NCBI GenBank assembly: GCA_003222975.1
Contig: QHXN01000042.1
Coordinates: 1-34,539, forward strand
Reading direction: 5' to 3'
DNA: 34,539 bases
DNA from: Acidobacteriota bacterium
GTDB taxonomy: Bacteria; Acidobacteriota; Blastocatellia; Pyrinomonadales; Pyrinomonadaceae
The notes under the pieces are model-generated. The model was not told the origin of the DNA, did not search any database, and saw only the letters and a program-made list of their open reading frames with translations. Positions 32,856 to 34,539 of this stretch are shown here, piece by piece. The position numbers were made by a program, and so were the translations under genes. Each line of letters begins with the position of its first letter. Position 1 is the first letter of the stretch.

Positions 32856-33866
32856 ATGCGAGACAAGGTGCGCTGGGGAGTCTTGGGGGCGGCGAACATC
32901 GCCGTCCAAAAAGTTATACCCGCGATGCAACGCGGCGAGTGGTCTGAGATCGTGGGCCTCGCTTCGAGAAAGGTCGAGAAGGCGCGGGGCGCGGCGCGGG
33001 CGCTCGGCGTGCCGAAAGTTTACGGCTCTTACGAGGAGTTGTTGGCGGACGGGGAGATCGAGGCCGTCTATAACCCGCTGCCGAACCACCTGCACGTGCC
33101 GTGGACGACGCGGGCCGCGGAGGCCGGAAAGCACGTTCTCTGCGAGAAGCCTATCGGCATGAGCGTTGCGGAGGCGAAGGAACTGCTCGCGGTGCGCGAC
33201 CGCACGGGCGTGAAGATTCAGGAGGCGTTCATGGTGCGCACGCACCCGCAGTGGACGGCCACGCTTGAGCTGGTGCGCGCGGGGCGCGTCGGGGAGCTTC
33301 GCGCCGCCGCGGGCTTCTTCAGCTACTTCAACCGCGACCCCGCAAACATACGCAACCGCTTGGAGACGGGCGGCGGCGCGCTGATGGACATCGGCTGTTA
33401 TCCGGTTACAGTCTCGCGCCTCGTCTTCGGCGAGGAGCCGCGACGCTGTCTCGGCCTCGTCGAGCGCGACCCCGAAATGAGCACCGACCGCCTGACCTCC
33501 GCCGTGCTCGACTTCCCTTCGGGGCAGGCCGTCTTCACCTGCGCCACGCAGCTCGTCCCCTACCAGCGTATGCAGTTCTTCGGCACGCGCGGGCGTATCG
33601 AGGTTGAGATTCCCTTCAACGCGCCGACTGACCGCCCGACGCGCATCTTCATTGACGACGGCTCAGACATCTTCGGCTCCGGCGTCGAGGTGCGAGAGTT
33701 CGACACTTGCGACCAGTACACCATCCAGGGCGACCTCTTCTCGCGCGCCGTGCGCGAGGGCGGCGAGCAGCCGATCCCTCTGGAAGACGCCTTGAAGAAC
33801 ATGGCGGCGATTGAGGCGATCTTCCGCTCTGCCGAGTCGGGCAAATGGGAAGCGCCGCAGTGCTGA
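32856..33866 (+). CDS. Gfo/Idh/MocA-family NAD(P)-dependent oxidoreductase
   Basis: 336 residues, no signal peptide, so cytoplasmic, unlike the exported enzymes around it. The Rossmann domain starts VRWGVLGAANIAVQKVIPAM. The family EKP motif is at 97-99 (CEKPIG), and GGGALMDIGCYPVTVSRLVFG provides the catalytic D and the Y position. It resembles the D-xylose dehydrogenase / dihydrodiol dehydrogenase branch. In this setting it could oxidise a released sugar such as xylose or galactose to the lactone. The nearby lactonase is exported and so would not meet its product in the cytoplasm. AAGGTGAG about 11 bases before ATG 32856 may be the ribosome site. The winged-helix gene starts four bases after its stop. 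Confidence 0.9.
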   Translation: MRDKVRWGVLGAANIAVQKVIPAMQRGEWSEIVGLASRKVEKARGAARALGVPKVYGSYEELLADGEIEAVYNPLPNHLHVPWTTRAAEAGKHVLCEKPIGMSVAEAKELLAVRDRTGVKIQEAFMVRTHPQWTATLELVRAGRVGELRAAAGFFSYFNRDPANIRNRLETGGGALMDIGCYPVTVSRLVFGEEPRRCLGLVERDPEMSTDRLTSAVLDFPSGQAVFTCATQLVPYQRMQFFGTRGRIEVEIPFNAPTDRPTRIFIDDGSDIFGSGVEVREFDTCDQYTIQGDLFSRAVREGGEQPIPLEDALKNMAAIEAIFRSAESGKWEAPQC

Positions 33867-33870
33867 GAGG

Positions 33871-34422
33871 ATGTTACCGAGAGGCCGTTCTAATTGTTAC
33901 CAATTTGGCCCCTATCGTTTGGACCCGAACGAGGGACGACTGTTGCGCAATGGCGAACCGGTGCCGCTGACGCCGAAGGCTTTCGCGACGTTGGTCGTGC
34001 TGGTTCAGAGAAGTGGCCACCTCGTTGAGAAAGACGAGTTAATGAAACTCCTGTGGCCGGACAGCTTTGTAGAAGAATCAAACCTGAACCAACACATGTG
34101 GACGCTGCGCAGGACACTCGGCGAGAACAAAGCCGGCAGCGAGTACATTGAAACCGTGCCCAAGCGAGGCTATCGCTTTACGGCTGAGGTCCAGCATCTC
34201 GGCCACGAAAGCTTTGAACTTGTCGTGGAAAGGCGAACGCTCACACACACCGTCACGGAAGATGGAGTTGAGGTAAGCGCACGGCCCGCCGAGCGACTTC
34301 CTGAATCCGAAGCCCGCAACTTGATTGCCGTGAAGCGGCGATGGGTGACACGCAGAGCTGGTGGAGACTTGGAGAAGCACGCAGGGCAGAGGCCGCGCCT
34401 ACGGCAACCAGGACAAATCTAA
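33871..34422 (+). CDS. Winged-helix (OmpR/CadC-type) regulator, frame broken after the DNA-binding part
   Basis: 183 residues from ATG 33871, four bases after the oxidoreductase stop. The N-terminal OmpR-type winged helix (about 10-105) is complete: YQFGPYRLDPNEGRLLRNGEP, LTPKAFATLVVLVQRSGHLVEKDELMKLLWPD, NLNQHMWTLRRTLGE, YIETVPKRGYRF. Acidobacterial relatives continue with a membrane helix and a TolB-like/TPR sensor region. Here the frame ends at 34422 in a low-complexity basic stretch (RRAGGDLEKHAG) without any hydrophobic segment, while the expected next domain is present in another frame (34341-34539). Either the gene has been broken or a sequence error is present. If real, the product is a soluble DNA-binding protein. 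Its position suggests control of the glycosidase locus. Confidence 0.8.
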   Translation: MLPRGRSNCYQFGPYRLDPNEGRLLRNGEPVPLTPKAFATLVVLVQRSGHLVEKDELMKLLWPDSFVEESNLNQHMWTLRRTLGENKAGSEYIETVPKRGYRFTAEVQHLGHESFELVVERRTLTHTVTEDGVEVSARPAERLPESEARNLIAVKRRWVTRRAGGDLEKHAGQRPRLRQPGQI

Positions 34423-34539
34423 CCTCGATGGCAGTCCTTCCTTTTAAGCCCTTAGTGGCTAATGACCGCGACGAATACCTCGAGATGGGAATGGTTGACG
34501 TCTTAATCACGAAGCTGTCGAACATCCGGCAACTCAACG
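34341..34539 (+). pseudogene. TolB-like domain of the winged-helix regulator, out of frame and cut by the window edge
   Basis: The frame from ATG 34341 (or ATG 34428) reads RRAEAAPTATRTNLTSMAVLPFKPLV, then ANDRDEYLEMGMVDVLITKL, then SNIRQLN, and is open to the edge. AVLPFxPL and EYLExGMxDxLITKLSN are the hallmark opening of the TolB-like domain that follows the winged helix in one-component regulators of Acidobacteriota. It overlaps the previous reading frame by 82 bases in a different phase. No transmembrane segment is encoded in any frame between the two parts, so a deletion of the membrane-helix region is likely. Confidence 0.7.

Overview
The window is a high-GC bacterial chromosome fragment that most resembles Acidobacteriota (Blastocatellia/Pyrinomonadaceae type). 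The signs are a winged-helix regulator of the kind followed by a TolB-like domain, a short fibronectin-III protein with an N-terminus starting MSRIKLNL, short palindromic intergenic repeats, and many Tat- and Sec-exported glycosidases. This placement is an inference; there is no rRNA or other marker gene in the window.

Layout. (1) 1-720: a visibly AT-rich two-gene island on the minus strand, made of a small membrane protein resembling the RipA octameric family and the first 33 residues of a second gene. It looks like an acquired, possibly defence-related, module. (2) 857-1337: a frameshifted and internally deleted fibronectin-III gene. A 21-bp tandem repeat tract and an MFS exporter follow. 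(3) 3302-10304: signalling block with a membrane HD-GYP/GAF/GGDEF c-di-GMP protein, a receiver-PAS histidine kinase and a sigma-54-type response regulator. It is punctuated by palindromic repeats and ends in a bidirectional terminator. (4) 10319-16044, all minus strand: a secreted protein of unknown function, a TPR lipoprotein candidate, a benzoate/2-aminobenzoate-type CoA ligase, a RelE/Phd-type toxin-antitoxin pair and tryptophan 2,3-dioxygenase. (5) 16437-33866: a carbohydrate-degradation locus with GH2, exported aldo/keto reductase, exported lactonase, a hydrolase stump, GH27, GH5, GH95 (reverse strand), GH31, GH42, a GH51 stump, a CBM11-like exported protein and a Gfo/Idh/MocA oxidoreductase. 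(6) 33871-34539: a winged-helix regulator whose reading frame is broken before its TolB-like domain.

How it works together. The glycosidase set (endo-acting GH5, alpha-xylosidase GH31, beta-galactosidases GH2/GH42, alpha-galactosidase GH27, alpha-L-fucosidase or alpha-L-galactosidase GH95) fits stepwise debranching of a fucosylated/galactosylated xyloglucan-like hemicellulose, with the enzymes exported by Sec or Tat. No SusC/SusD pair or sugar transporter is visible here, so uptake must be encoded elsewhere. Tryptophan dioxygenase beside an aryl-CoA ligase suggests tryptophan catabolism through anthranilyl-CoA. At least four genes (FnIII, alpha/beta hydrolase, GH51, winged-helix/TolB) are truncated or frameshifted, which points to ongoing decay or to assembly error.
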